Translations under genes and position numbers: made by a program
Part shown: positions 8,627 to 16,525 of the stretch, one piece after another
How the letters are laid out: each line of letters opens with the position of its first letter
Numbering within the stretch: position 1 is the stretch's first letter
Notes under the pieces: generated by a model
Told to the model about the DNA's origin: nothing
Database searches by the model: none
Seen by the model: only the letters and a program-made list of their open reading frames with translations
Assembly: GCA_964452775.1 (NCBI GenBank)
Contig: CAYVQP010000014.1
Coordinates: 1-64,000 of the forward strand
Reading direction: 5' to 3'
Source of the DNA: JACKCB01 sp964452775
GTDB lineage: Bacteria > Chloroflexota > Anaerolineae > Promineifilales > Promineifilaceae
DNA: 64,000 nt

Positions 8627-8836
8627 TTTTCCCGGAAACGACCTCAAAGTTTCCGGGAAAATCCTATGTTGCAAATACCATTTTCCCGGAAACTGATCCG
8701 TGCCATATGATGTAGTTTGACTTCAAGTTTCCGGGAAAATCCTGGTTCGCAACGTCACATGTTGCAAATACCATTTTCCCGGAAACTGATCCGTGCCATA
8801 TGATGTAGTTTGACTTCAAGTTTCCGGGAAAATCCT
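8627..8836. repeat. Family B palindromic repeats, three copies, including a 78-bp direct duplication
   Basis: Three inverted-repeat units have arms of the type ATTTTCCCGGAAAC(T)/AGTTTCCGGGAAAAT: 8627-8662 (short loop), 8681-8740 and 8774-8833. The segment 8666-8743 is repeated exactly at 8759-8836 (period 93). Related arms recur at 18484-18545 and 56867-57069. The last unit encodes the C-terminal residues and stop codon of the adjacent menC-like gene. Each unit can form a long hairpin in RNA. Confidence 0.9.
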
Positions 8837-9943
8837 ATATTGCAACGTCACCGCCTGAAGTTGCTGCCGGTCCACTTCCACGCCCAACCCCGGCCCTTGT
8901 GGGACCGAAATGGTGCTGTCCTCGCGATTCAGGGTAAAGGGCGCCGTAATATCCGGCACATAATAGCGCTCCGTCGCCGAGATGTCTCCCGGCAAGGTAA
9001 AGCCGGGCAACGAGGCCAGCGCCAATTGCGCCGCCCGGCCTACGCCCGTTTCCAACATGCCGCCGCACCAGACGGGGATCCCATGCTCTCGACAAAGATC
9101 ATGTATCCGGCGCGCTTCTGCCCAGCCGGCGACCCGCGCCGGCTTGATGTTGATAATATCACAGGCGTCCAGCGCCAGCGCATAACGGGCGTGATCCAGG
9201 GAGTGAATGCTCTCGTCCAGGCACAACGGCGTGGCTATTTGCGGGTGCAAGAGGCTATGGTCATAGATGTCTTCGTAGCCCAGCGGCTGCTCCAGCATCA
9301 GCAGGTTGAGATCATCCAGCCGGGCCAGCAGCGGCGCGTCTGCCAGCCGGTAGGCGGAGTTTGCGTCGAGCATAATCGCCGTGTCCGGAAAGGCGGCTCG
9401 CGCCTGCCGGGCAACTTCCACGTCATGGCCCGGCTTGATCTTCAACTTGATCCGCTGATATCCCTGCCCCAGGTGACGGGCAATGACCTCCAGCGTGCCG
9501 GCGATGCTTGGCTGGATGCCGATGCTGACCCCTACTTTCACCCGCTCTTTCGGCCCTTCCGGGTATGGCGAAGCCAGCTTTGCGGCGAAGGAAATGCCGT
9601 CGCGCTGGGCGGTCAGATCCCACAACGCCTGCTCCAATGACGCCTTCGCCAGGGGGTGGCCGCGAACGAAATGCAGCAGCGGGCCAAGCTCCTCCGGCTC
9701 GCCGACATCCACGCCCAGGATAGCTGGGATGAGGAAATCCGAGAGCACATGCCAGGCGGTGCCCACCGTCTCATAGCTATAACCCGGCGTGTTCGTGGCC
9801 ACGCACTCGCCCCAGCCGGTGAGCCCCTCGCTCTGGACGGCCACGATCAGGCAGTCGCGTTGCTGCTGCGGCCCAAAGCTGGTCACGAACGGAGCGACCA
9901 ACTCCTGATTGATGTGATATAGCTCAATGCGTTCGATTTTCAT
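8816..9943 (-). CDS. menC: Enolase-superfamily o-succinylbenzoate synthase / N-acylamino acid racemase, 375 aa
   Basis: An enolase-type capping domain (1-~130) precedes a TIM barrel. The catalytic set of the OSBS/NSAR subgroup is visible: K166-L-K168 at the end of strand two, metal ligands D193 (LDAN), E218 (LEQP) and D243 (LDES), and K267 (NIKPAR). No other menaquinone genes are in the window. The next gene upstream is a GNAT of the kind often found beside N-succinylamino acid racemases, so racemase activity is at least as likely as OSB synthesis. The last codons (RIFPET-stop) are encoded by a family B repeat. The symbol is given for the family only. Confidence 0.85.
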   Translation of the reverse strand: MKIERIELYHINQELVAPFVTSFGPQQQRDCLIVAVQSEGLTGWGECVATNTPGYSYETVGTAWHVLSDFLIPAILGVDVGEPEELGPLLHFVRGHPLAKASLEQALWDLTAQRDGISFAAKLASPYPEGPKERVKVGVSIGIQPSIAGTLEVIARHLGQGYQRIKLKIKPGHDVEVARQARAAFPDTAIMLDANSAYRLADAPLLARLDDLNLLMLEQPLGYEDIYDHSLLHPQIATPLCLDESIHSLDHARYALALDACDIINIKPARVAGWAEARRIHDLCREHGIPVWCGGMLETGVGRAAQLALASLPGFTLPGDISATERYYVPDITAPFTLNREDSTISVPQGPGLGVEVDRQQLQAVTLQYRIFPET

Positions 9944-9970
9944 CAGTTCTGGAAACCTTTGCTACTCAAT

Positions 9971-9992
9971 AAACCCCGCAGCTTCTCGGGGT
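9971..9992. repeat. Minimal family A-like hairpin
   Basis: ACCCCG (9973-9978) pairs with CGGGGT (9987-9992). The outer bases match the ends of family A repeats. It lies between the GNAT and menC-like genes and is probably a short remnant or a simple hairpin. Confidence 0.45.
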
Positions 9993-10048
9993 ATGGTCGC
10001 CTCGGAAAGACGCTGAAAAGGAGCTGTGGCTTTTTGGACAAGATGACC

Positions 10049-10933
10049 CTACTGCTGGTTGGTGAGCATGTAGAAGCAACGCTTTCGCCCGGCTGCATCT
10101 TGATGGTCGGCGAAATCGGTGACCACGTATTGGTTGGCGAAATAGCTCTGGAAAAGCTCCGCCGTATGCGCCCGCCATTGCAGGGCCAGGGGCAAGTTCT
10201 CTCTCTTTAGCGCCTGAAAATTGGCCGGAATCTCCACCAGCGCCGGCTTGCCGCCGCCCCCGGCAAATGTCGCCGGCGGAACGGGCAAGCCCTGCTGGTC
10301 AAAGGTCGCCTCATTGACCAGTACTGCTCCACCGCCAATTAACGAATCAAATGTCAGCGGGCCGCGCCGGCTGACAGCGCGCCCGGCGACCCGGTTGCTG
10401 GTCAGCCACCACTCCACGTAGAAGCGATCGGAAGCCAACCCTTTGTTAATGCCGCCCATCTCGCCGTGGAAATTGGGCAGATACCGGCTGCAAATCGCCC
10501 CCAGCTTGCCGATGTTCAGCCAGCCATTCCGGCTTTCCAGGGGATCGTAGGTCCAGGTCACCAGCCGGATGCCGCGCTGCAGGGCAAACTCCCGCTGCGC
10601 CAGCTTCAGCCGGTGACCAATTTGCCGGCCCTGATAAGCAGGCAGCACGCCCATGATCGCCGAGTAGAGTTGCAGGCGCGTTGCCGCCGCCTGGTCAACA
10701 CCTTCCTCCACTCCCCGAGTCGTGCCGATCACGCCGAGGATAAAGCCAACCAGCCTGTGGCCATCGAATGCGCCCAACAACAGCGCGCCGTTGAAATGCA
10801 GGGCATGCAGTAGCCGCTCCGGGATCAGCTCGTTGTCCGGCATACCCCAGGCTTCGCGCTGCAGCGGCTCCAATTGGGCCAACTCTTCATCGGCCTCGAT
10901 GGGGCGGATTTTGATCTCCGTTCGTTCGTTCAT
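10049..10933 (-). CDS. GNAT-superfamily acetyltransferase (COG3375-like), 294 aa
   Basis: The N-terminal ~160 residues form a GNAT fold. The acetyl-CoA loop is recognisable in VLPAYQGRQIGHRLKLAQREFAL, followed by WTYDPLESRNGWLNIGKLGAI, a hallmark of a family commonly encoded next to enolase-superfamily N-acylamino acid racemases. The C-terminal third is less conserved. Its ATG overlaps the stop of the prepilin peptidase gene by 4 bp (ATGA), implying translational coupling. The menC-like gene follows 105 bp later. A role in acylating amino acids for the racemase is an inference from gene order. Confidence 0.75.
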   Translation of the reverse strand: MNERTEIKIRPIEADEELAQLEPLQREAWGMPDNELIPERLLHALHFNGALLLGAFDGHRLVGFILGVIGTTRGVEEGVDQAAATRLQLYSAIMGVLPAYQGRQIGHRLKLAQREFALQRGIRLVTWTYDPLESRNGWLNIGKLGAICSRYLPNFHGEMGGINKGLASDRFYVEWWLTSNRVAGRAVSRRGPLTFDSLIGGGAVLVNEATFDQQGLPVPPATFAGGGGKPALVEIPANFQALKRENLPLALQWRAHTAELFQSYFANQYVVTDFADHQDAAGRKRCFYMLTNQQ

Positions 10934-11604
10934 CCGGCAAAGTACATCCCGTAGATTTGCGCTCCCCAGACGATCATGATCAGGCCGCCCAGGGCTAAGG
11001 CGGCTCCATAGGCCATGCTGCTGCGCCGCGACCGCAGCCGGACAGCGATCAGGATCAGGCTACATACACCGGCGATAAGCATGCCGGTAGCCAGGGTGAG
11101 CGCAATGAGCGGAAAGCCCATCATCGCGCCCATCATCATCGCCAGGGTAACATCGCCGAAACCCAATGCGCCCGGCCCATACAGCCGGCGGCCAAGTTGA
11201 TAGAGTAAGAAGAAGAGCGTGAAGCCGAAGAGCGCGCCCAGCAGCGCCGACAGCAGGTTCGTGTAGCCGGCCGGCAGACTGCCGAGCAGCGCCAATCCGG
11301 TGGCCGGCAGGGTGACAATGTGCAGGATCAGCCGGTGCTCCAGGTCAATGACTACGATCAGGATCAGGATCGCCGCGTAAAGGGCGACAAACAGGGCGTC
11401 CACCCCTGGCCCGAGCGCCGGCGGAATGCAAGCAAATACCGTCGCCGTGCCCAACGCCACCAGTATCGAGCGACGCGGGGCCGGCCTGGGGCAATGGACA
11501 CTCCGAGAAACCCTTGCACCGGATTTCCGGGGCAAAGTATCAGCCAGCACGTTAATCAGACCGCCAACCAGCAGCCCCGCCAGGGCAAACAACAGGCTTT
11601 GCAT
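10930..11604 (-). CDS. Type IV prepilin peptidase (A24 family), 224 aa
   Basis: This is an integral membrane aspartyl protease that cleaves leader peptides of type IV or Flp pilins. Catalytic Asp87 lies in VIDLEH and Asp151 in GFGD. The N-terminus MQSLLFALAGLLVGGLINVLADTLPR matches the usual start, so ATG 11604 was chosen over a 34-codon longer reading. The tetracysteine zinc site of PilD is absent. TATAAT at 11612-11617 is only 7 nt before the ATG and there is no Shine-Dalgarno, so the mRNA may be leaderless. A Flp-like pilin occurs at 61615-61773. Confidence 0.85.
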   Translation of the reverse strand: MQSLLFALAGLLVGGLINVLADTLPRKSGARVSRSVHCPRPAPRRSILVALGTATVFACIPPALGPGVDALFVALYAAILILIVVIDLEHRLILHIVTLPATGLALLGSLPAGYTNLLSALLGALFGFTLFFLLYQLGRRLYGPGALGFGDVTLAMMMGAMMGFPLIALTLATGMLIAGVCSLILIAVRLRSRRSSMAYGAALALGGLIMIVWGAQIYGMYFAG

Positions 11605-11666
11605 GCCGGCGATTATAACGTGATTCCGAAGGGTCGTCGCGACCGCCGGCGAGAATGTAACCAGTT

Positions 11667-11697
11667 TTACACGTTGCCTACTTCCCTGTGGTATACT
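11667..11697 (+). promoter_or_regulatory. Promoter of the leuS leader
   Basis: The extended -10 TGGTATACT (TATACT 11692-11697) is accompanied only by a weak, distant TTACAC at 11667-11672. Transcription would start near 11704, just before the leader peptide's Shine-Dalgarno sequence AGGTGAG (11707-11713). Confidence 0.55.
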
Positions 11698-11720
11698 TCG
11701 CTGCAAAGGTGAGATGACTG

Positions 11721-11792
11721 ATGTATAAGCGTGCTTCCGGGCGGACCCATCTTGAGTTGCTTAGCCTTAGCAGCCCATTGGCTAAATGGTGA
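11721..11792 (+). CDS. Leucine-rich leader peptide of leuS (23 aa), attenuator
   Basis: ATG 11721, preceded by AGGTGAG at 7-nt spacing, opens a 23-codon frame ending in TGA at 11790-11792. Residues 11-20 are LELLSLSSPL: five leucines in ten codons, all CTT or TTG, whereas neighbouring genes overwhelmingly use CTG. The RNA of the Leu codons (11753-11763, TGAGTTGCTTA) can pair with TAAGCAAGCTCA (11807-11818). An intrinsic terminator follows, then leuS. This is the textbook arrangement of a ribosome-stalling attenuator: low charged tRNA-Leu would stall the ribosome, rearrange the RNA and allow transcription into leuS. I did not resolve the antiterminator pairing fully. Confidence 0.8.
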   Translation: MYKRASGRTHLELLSLSSPLAKW

Positions 11793-11834
11793 AGCCCGCC
11801 TGCCGGTAAGCAAGCTCACAGAATGAACTGATTG

Positions 11835-11872
11835 CGAGCCACGAGGGTCCCCTTCACCCCGTGGCTCGTTTT
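11835..11872 (+). terminator. Attenuator terminator upstream of leuS
   Basis: The stem CGAGCCACG (11835-11843) pairs with CGTGGCTCG (11860-11868), extended by GGGT/ACCC past a bulged A, and is followed by TTTT. It lies 43 bp after the leader-peptide stop and 80 bp before leuS. A second hairpin, ATGGGCC/GGCCCAT (11892-11919), follows. Confidence 0.85.
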
Positions 11873-11950
11873 GATCCCCTCACTGTATTGCATGGGCCAC
11901 GGACAATTTCGCGGCCCATTCTATTTCTACCAGCAGTACAGGAGGTTGTG

Positions 11951-14416
11951 ATGAATTGGAAAGTTGATTTCGCACAATTAGAGGCAAAGTGGCGGCCATA
12001 TTGGCGGGCCATCGATCTCTATCGCACCGAAGATCAGCCGGACCGGCCCAAGCATTACATTCTGGATTACTTCCCATATCCCTCCGGCGAAGGGCTGTCC
12101 GTGGGCCATTGCCGCAACTATGTGCCCACCTGCGCCAACGCCCGCTTCCTGCGCATGACCGGCCACAATGTGCTGCATCCCATGGGCTGGGACGCATTCG
12201 GCCTGCCGGCGGAGAATTACGCCATCCTGCACAACGTGCATCCACGCGAGACAACCCGCCGCCAGGCCGCCAATTATCGCCGGCAACTGGAACTGGTGGA
12301 GTGTTCCTACGACTGGTCACGGGAGATAAACTCCAGCGACCCGGACTACTACCGCTGGACGCAATGGTTCTTTCTATTGCTGTATGAGCGCGGGCTGGCC
12401 TATCGCGCCATGAGCAGCCAGTGGTGGTGTCCGGTCGATCAGACCATCCTGGCCAATGAGCAGGTGGAAGCCGGGCGCTGCTGGCGCTGCGGCAGCCTGG
12501 TTACAAAAAAGGAACTGCCGCAGTGGTTCTTTAAGATCACGGACTATGCGGACCGGCTGTTGGCCGACCTGGAGCTGGTCAATTGGCCGGAGTCGATCAA
12601 GCAGATGCAGCGTAACTGGATCGGACGCCGCGAAGGGGCTGAAATCACCTTTCCCCTGGATGAAGGCGCGGTCACGGTCTTCACGACCCGGCCTGACACG
12701 CTGTACGGCGTCACCTTCCTGGTCATCGCGCCCGAGCACCCGGCGACCAGGGAGATTGTCACGCCCGCTCAGCGCGCCGCCGTTGATGACTATGTCGCCG
12801 AGGCCGTCCGGCAGCCCGAGATCGACCGTCTGGCGGCCGACCGGGAAAAGAGCGGCATCTTCAGCGGCGCATTTGCCCGCCACCCGCTGACCGGCGAACC
12901 CCTGCCCATCTGGGTCGCCGACTACGTGCTGCCAAGTTATGGCACGGGGGCGGTGATGGGCGTGCCGGGACATGACACCCGCGACTTCGCCTTCGCGCAG
13001 CGGTACGACCTGCCGGTGATCGAGGTCATCCAACCGGCTGATTGGCAGGGTGATTTCGCCGGCTGTTACACCGGACATGACCTGATGATCAACAGCGGCC
13101 CGTTCAACGGTCTGTCCTCCGAGGCCGGCGGCGAGCAGATTGTGGCCGAGCTGGCAGAACGCGGTCTGGGCCGGCAAGCCGTCTCCTATCGCTTCCGCGA
13201 CTGGCTAATCTCTCGCCAGCGTTACTGGGGAGCGCCCATCCCGATGGTCCACTGCGCCGAATGCGGCATTGTGACTGTGCCGGAAAGAGAGCTGCCGGTG
13301 TTGCTGCCCGAGATTGAGGACTTTGCTCCGCAGGGCGACGGCAAGGCGCCGCTGGCCCGGGTCGAATCCTGGGTGAATACCACCTGCCCCCAATGCGCCG
13401 GCCCGGCTCGCCGGGAGACGGACACGATGGACGGCTTCGCCTGCTCCTCCTGGTACTTCTTGCGCTTTGCCGACACCCATTACGCGGATGGGCCGTTCAA
13501 TCCGGACGCGGTGACTTACTGGCTGCCCGTTGATACCTACGTCGGCGGCGCGGAGCATGCGGTGATGCACCTGCTGTTTGCCCGCTTCTGGACCAAGGTG
13601 ATGTATGACGCCGGCCTGATCAACTTTGTCGAGCCATTCACGCAGTTACGCAACCAGGGAGTGCTGCACGCGCCGGACGGCCGGCGAATGTCCAAGTCCA
13701 GGGGGAACGTGATCACGCCGGACGAGGTCATTGCGGCGCATGGTACCGACGCGCTGCGCACCTACATCGTCTTCATGGGGCCGTTTGAGGCGAACGTCAA
13801 CTGGACGGAGACCGGCATTAAAGGGGTCACCCGTTTCCTGGATCGCTTCTGGCAATTGGCGCGGGAGCGCGGTGCGATGGGCGCGCCGGGCGACACTGAA
13901 GGGGAATGGCAGCAGGCGGGCAATCCGGCGCACGCCGCCTTTCGCCGCCGGCAACACCGCACCATCCAGCGGCTGACCGCCGACATGCAGGCGTTCCGCT
14001 TCAACACGGTAGTGGCGGCGCTGATGGAATGGCTAAACGAGTTGCTGGACACGCCGGCTGAGGCGATACCGCCGGCCGGCTGGCGCGAAGCGATCGCTAC
14101 CTTTTGCCTGCTGCTGGCCCCCATCGCCCCCTTTGTGACGGAGGAAGTGTGGCAGGAGGTGTTAGGCAATCGCGAATCCGTCCACCGGCAGCCCTGGCCC
14201 GTCTGGGATGAGGCGGTCGCGGCGGAGGACGAGGTGACGATCGCCGTGCAGGTGAACGGCAAGCTGCGGGCGACGATCATCGTGCCGGCCGGCAGCGACG
14301 AGCGTACACTACGCGAGGCGGCGCTGGCCGATCCCAACGTGTGGAAGTACGTGGATGGAAAGACCATCCAACGTGTAGTCGTGGCTCCGGATCGCTTGCT
14401 GAACCTGGTTGTTTGA
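11951..14416 (+). CDS. leuS: Leucyl-tRNA synthetase, 821 aa
   Basis: It charges tRNA-Leu. It is a class I synthetase of bacterial length. The HIGH-type motif reads SVGH ending at His53 and the KMSKS motif reads MSKS at 580-583. The CP1 editing domain is present, with TTRPDTLYG and GTGAVMGVPGHDTRDFAF, the latter carrying the editing Asp. Zinc-type CWRCG and CxxC pairs are seen. The anticodon-binding and C-terminal domains are intact. ATG 11951 has a perfect AGGAGG (11940-11945) five bases upstream; the longer upstream reading is not coding. Expression is probably controlled by the leucine-rich attenuator immediately upstream. Confidence 0.97.
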   Translation: MNWKVDFAQLEAKWRPYWRAIDLYRTEDQPDRPKHYILDYFPYPSGEGLSVGHCRNYVPTCANARFLRMTGHNVLHPMGWDAFGLPAENYAILHNVHPRETTRRQAANYRRQLELVECSYDWSREINSSDPDYYRWTQWFFLLLYERGLAYRAMSSQWWCPVDQTILANEQVEAGRCWRCGSLVTKKELPQWFFKITDYADRLLADLELVNWPESIKQMQRNWIGRREGAEITFPLDEGAVTVFTTRPDTLYGVTFLVIAPEHPATREIVTPAQRAAVDDYVAEAVRQPEIDRLAADREKSGIFSGAFARHPLTGEPLPIWVADYVLPSYGTGAVMGVPGHDTRDFAFAQRYDLPVIEVIQPADWQGDFAGCYTGHDLMINSGPFNGLSSEAGGEQIVAELAERGLGRQAVSYRFRDWLISRQRYWGAPIPMVHCAECGIVTVPERELPVLLPEIEDFAPQGDGKAPLARVESWVNTTCPQCAGPARRETDTMDGFACSSWYFLRFADTHYADGPFNPDAVTYWLPVDTYVGGAEHAVMHLLFARFWTKVMYDAGLINFVEPFTQLRNQGVLHAPDGRRMSKSRGNVITPDEVIAAHGTDALRTYIVFMGPFEANVNWTETGIKGVTRFLDRFWQLARERGAMGAPGDTEGEWQQAGNPAHAAFRRRQHRTIQRLTADMQAFRFNTVVAALMEWLNELLDTPAEAIPPAGWREAIATFCLLLAPIAPFVTEEVWQEVLGNRESVHRQPWPVWDEAVAAEDEVTIAVQVNGKLRATIIVPAGSDERTLREAALADPNVWKYVDGKTIQRVVVAPDRLLNLVV

Positions 14417-14476
14417 GCCGGTTGGCGGGTTGGCCGCTAAGTAGCCGGTCCTGAGTACTATTGTGGAGGCAGCAAT

Positions 14477-14722
14477 ATGGGTCTGATCCAGAAGCTCGTG
14501 ACAGGTCTACTACCTAAATCCTGGGCGGAATCAATCAAGGCTGATTCCGAAAGCTGGATCCTGACCTGCTTGACATGCGGAACGGTACGTTCCGTGTGGG
14601 AAATTGGAGGAGTCCGCTTCAAGGCTACCTCCCAGCGCAAAAAGATGGGCGTCTATTGCTCCACCTGCGGCAGGTACAGGGTCATGTCGTTGGAGAAGAA
14701 GATAGAAAGCGGCTACTCGTGA
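14477..14722 (+). CDS. Small zinc-ribbon hypothetical protein, 81 aa
   Basis: GGAGG precedes the ATG. The N-terminus is amphipathic (LIQKLVTGLLPKSWAESI). CLTCG and CSTCG form a two-knuckle zinc ribbon spanning residues ~31-63. It is basic overall and has no membrane segment. It lies 60 bp downstream of leuS and could be in its transcript. The function is unknown. Confidence 0.65.
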   Translation: MGLIQKLVTGLLPKSWAESIKADSESWILTCLTCGTVRSVWEIGGVRFKATSQRKKMGVYCSTCGRYRVMSLEKKIESGYS

Positions 14723-14793
14723 TGCCTAGTGGTAACCGGGACTAGGTAGCTCGCCGGCTCTCCGCCTGACTTCGCTGGACTTGCTGTCGTTTA

Positions 14794-15321
14794 TCAGCGC
14801 GCTTCGCGGCGCAGCCGGCGGTCCATATCCGGGCGCGGCCAGATTGGAGGCGCGCCCGCACCTTGCGCCGCTTCGTTGAGCAGGCGATCAGCAATCGCCT
14901 GCAGCGGCTCGCCCGTCTCCGGATGGCGCATGTCGGGGGCCAACGCCGCCACCGGCGCAGCTACATGGGGGTAGCGCAGCAGGTCCGCATCCGGCGGGAA
15001 CTGGTCGCCTGTCTCGGCGTCAAACAGGATCAAATCGGCGTCAATTGTGCGCGGCGCGTTCTTGTCCGCCGTGCGCACGCGCTTCAGCCGGCGCTCGATC
15101 TCGGATAGTACCGTGGCTCTCAGCTCCGCCGGCTGTAGCTCCGTCTGCACCAGTACGGCCACGTTCAGGAAGTCCGGCTGCTCGCGCAAACCGACCGGCG
15201 TGGTCTCATAGACAGGCGAGATTGCCGCCACCCGGCACAGCTCACTCAGCATGCGCACGGCGGCGACCAGGTTATTCTCCTTGTCAATGTTGGAGCCAAG
15301 CAGGATGAACGCGCGGTTCAT
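14794..15321 (-). CDS. folK: 6-hydroxymethyl-dihydropterin pyrophosphokinase, 175 aa
   Basis: It transfers pyrophosphate from ATP to 6-hydroxymethyl-7,8-dihydropterin in folate synthesis. It starts with LLGSNIDKENNL, where family members have LGSNxGd. It then has PVYETTPVG, QPDFLNVAV and the HPPK signature APRTIDADLILFD. Length is typical. It follows folB by 16 bp on the same strand. The C-terminal ~15 residues are a variable Arg-rich tail. Confidence 0.9.
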   Translation of the reverse strand: MNRAFILLGSNIDKENNLVAAVRMLSELCRVAAISPVYETTPVGLREQPDFLNVAVLVQTELQPAELRATVLSEIERRLKRVRTADKNAPRTIDADLILFDAETGDQFPPDADLLRYPHVAAPVAALAPDMRHPETGEPLQAIADRLLNEAAQGAGAPPIWPRPDMDRRLRREAR

Positions 15322-15337
15322 TAGTCGTCAGGCCGGA

Positions 15338-15703
15338 TTAGAGTCCGAAGTCAGCCCGGGTGCGATCAATCTCCACCCCGACCGAACGGGCAAAGCGCAA
15401 CGCCCCCGGCTTCTCCAGCCGGACCTGCACGCGCTGCACGCCAAACTCTTCCAGCACGATGCGCGCAATGTCCGTCACCAACTTTTCGACCAGGAAATCG
15501 GAGGATGCTGCCACATGCCGGATGACCCGTTTGGCGATGGTGCGGTAGTTGACAGCGTCCGCGATATCGTCGCTCTCCGCCGCCGGCCGGATATCCGCGT
15601 AAACGACCATGTTGATCAGGATATCCTGCGGGTTCTCCCGTTCGTCCGGGTTGATGCCGACGATACCGCGCAACAACAGGTCTCGAATGATGATCTGGTC
15701 CAT
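15338..15703 (-). CDS. folB: Dihydroneopterin aldolase, 121 aa
   Basis: It cleaves dihydroneopterin to 6-hydroxymethyl-dihydropterin. Family features are DxIxIRDLLLRGIVGINPDERENPQ (substrate loop with the conserved Glu), AVNYRTIAKRV and FLVEKLVTDIA, ending with VRLEKPGALRFARSVGVEI. ATG 15703 was chosen because GAGAGGAAC lies upstream; the longer reading lacks a site. It forms a minus-strand folate group with the PTR1-like SDR (upstream) and folK (downstream). Confidence 0.92.
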   Translation of the reverse strand: MDQIIIRDLLLRGIVGINPDERENPQDILINMVVYADIRPAAESDDIADAVNYRTIAKRVIRHVAASSDFLVEKLVTDIARIVLEEFGVQRVQVRLEKPGALRFARSVGVEIDRTRADFGL

Positions 15704-15747
15704 AAGTTCCTCTCCCGGCTTACTGCCCACATGCGCCGGGTGCAAGT

Positions 15748-16509
15748 CTATAGAAATTCGCCGCCGTCCAGCCGGATTGTGTGGCCGGTGATGAATGGCT
15801 GGCGCAACAGGTGTAACACGTTTTCGGCCACAAGCTGCGCGTTGCCGGGTCGCTGTAAGGGCACGCGCTCAAGCGCCAGGCGGGCGAGATACTGCTCATC
15901 CTTGCCCGGCGGCGGCAGGATAGCGCCCAGGGCGACGCCGTTCACGCGGATATCCGGGGCCAACTCCAGGGCCAGCCCTTCGGTCATCGCCAGGAGGGCC
16001 GACTTGGTCAGCCGGTAGGCGAAATGATCGACGCCGGGCCGGAAGATGCGCGCGTCATTGACGTTCACGATGTTGCCCGGCTCTGTGGGCGAAAAGTGCG
16101 TTTGGGCGGCAAATTCCCGGCTCAACAGGAACGGCGCGCGCAGGTTGATGCTAAACTGCCGCTCCCACGCGTCCAGGGTCGTACTACGCAGATCGCCCTC
16201 CAGGAAGAGGGCCGCGCTGTTCACCAGAATATCCACCCGGCCAAACGCCTCCCGCGCCGCGGCAACTACGCCTCCAGCGGCGAAGCTGTCAAGCAAATCG
16301 GTGGGATAGATTTCGGCCCGGACCCCGGCTTCCCGCGCCCCGGCCTGAACCTCTCGCGCCGCCTCAGCGGAATGATTGTAATGGATGAACAAATCACAGC
16401 CGGCCTGAGCCAGCGCCATCGAAATGGCCCGGCCGACGCGAATCGCGCCGCCGGTGACCAGGGCGACCTTTCCATGTAGTTCAGCCAACTCTAGTGGTGC
16501 TCCATTCAC
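15748..16509 (-). CDS. Pteridine reductase-like SDR (PTR1/FolM type), ~253 aa
   Basis: This is a short-chain dehydrogenase. The cofactor loop TGGAIRVGRA resembles the TGxxxRLG loop of pteridine reductases, where the Arg binds NADPH phosphate. The usual catalytic Ser is replaced by Asp in NVNDARIF. Tyr follows exactly 13 residues later in YRLTK, the Asp-Tyr-Lys arrangement known from Leishmania PTR1. It lies directly upstream of folB and folK, supporting a role in reducing dihydropteridines or dihydrofolate. The start is uncertain: GTG 16509 is chosen because the longer TTG reading (16554) overlaps the deacetylase gene. Confidence 0.8.
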   Translation of the reverse strand: MNGAPLELAELHGKVALVTGGAIRVGRAISMALAQAGCDLFIHYNHSAEAAREVQAGAREAGVRAEIYPTDLLDSFAAGGVVAAAREAFGRVDILVNSAALFLEGDLRSTTLDAWERQFSINLRAPFLLSREFAAQTHFSPTEPGNIVNVNDARIFRPGVDHFAYRLTKSALLAMTEGLALELAPDIRVNGVALGAILPPPGKDEQYLARLALERVPLQRPGNAQLVAENVLHLLRQPFITGHTIRLDGGEFL

Positions 16510-16525
16510 AGGACGGGTGCCGGCA

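Noticed and set aside
8681..8836. Family B hairpins as rho-independent terminators only
   Set aside because: They have no T-run of the expected length directly after the stem and occur in tandem duplications, so a mobile or repeat origin fits better, although they may affect transcription.
11704..11872. T-box riboswitch upstream of leuS
   Set aside because: No AGGGUGGNACCGCG T-box sequence or convincing antiterminator bulge was found, while a Leu-rich ORF with ribosome-binding site explains the region better.
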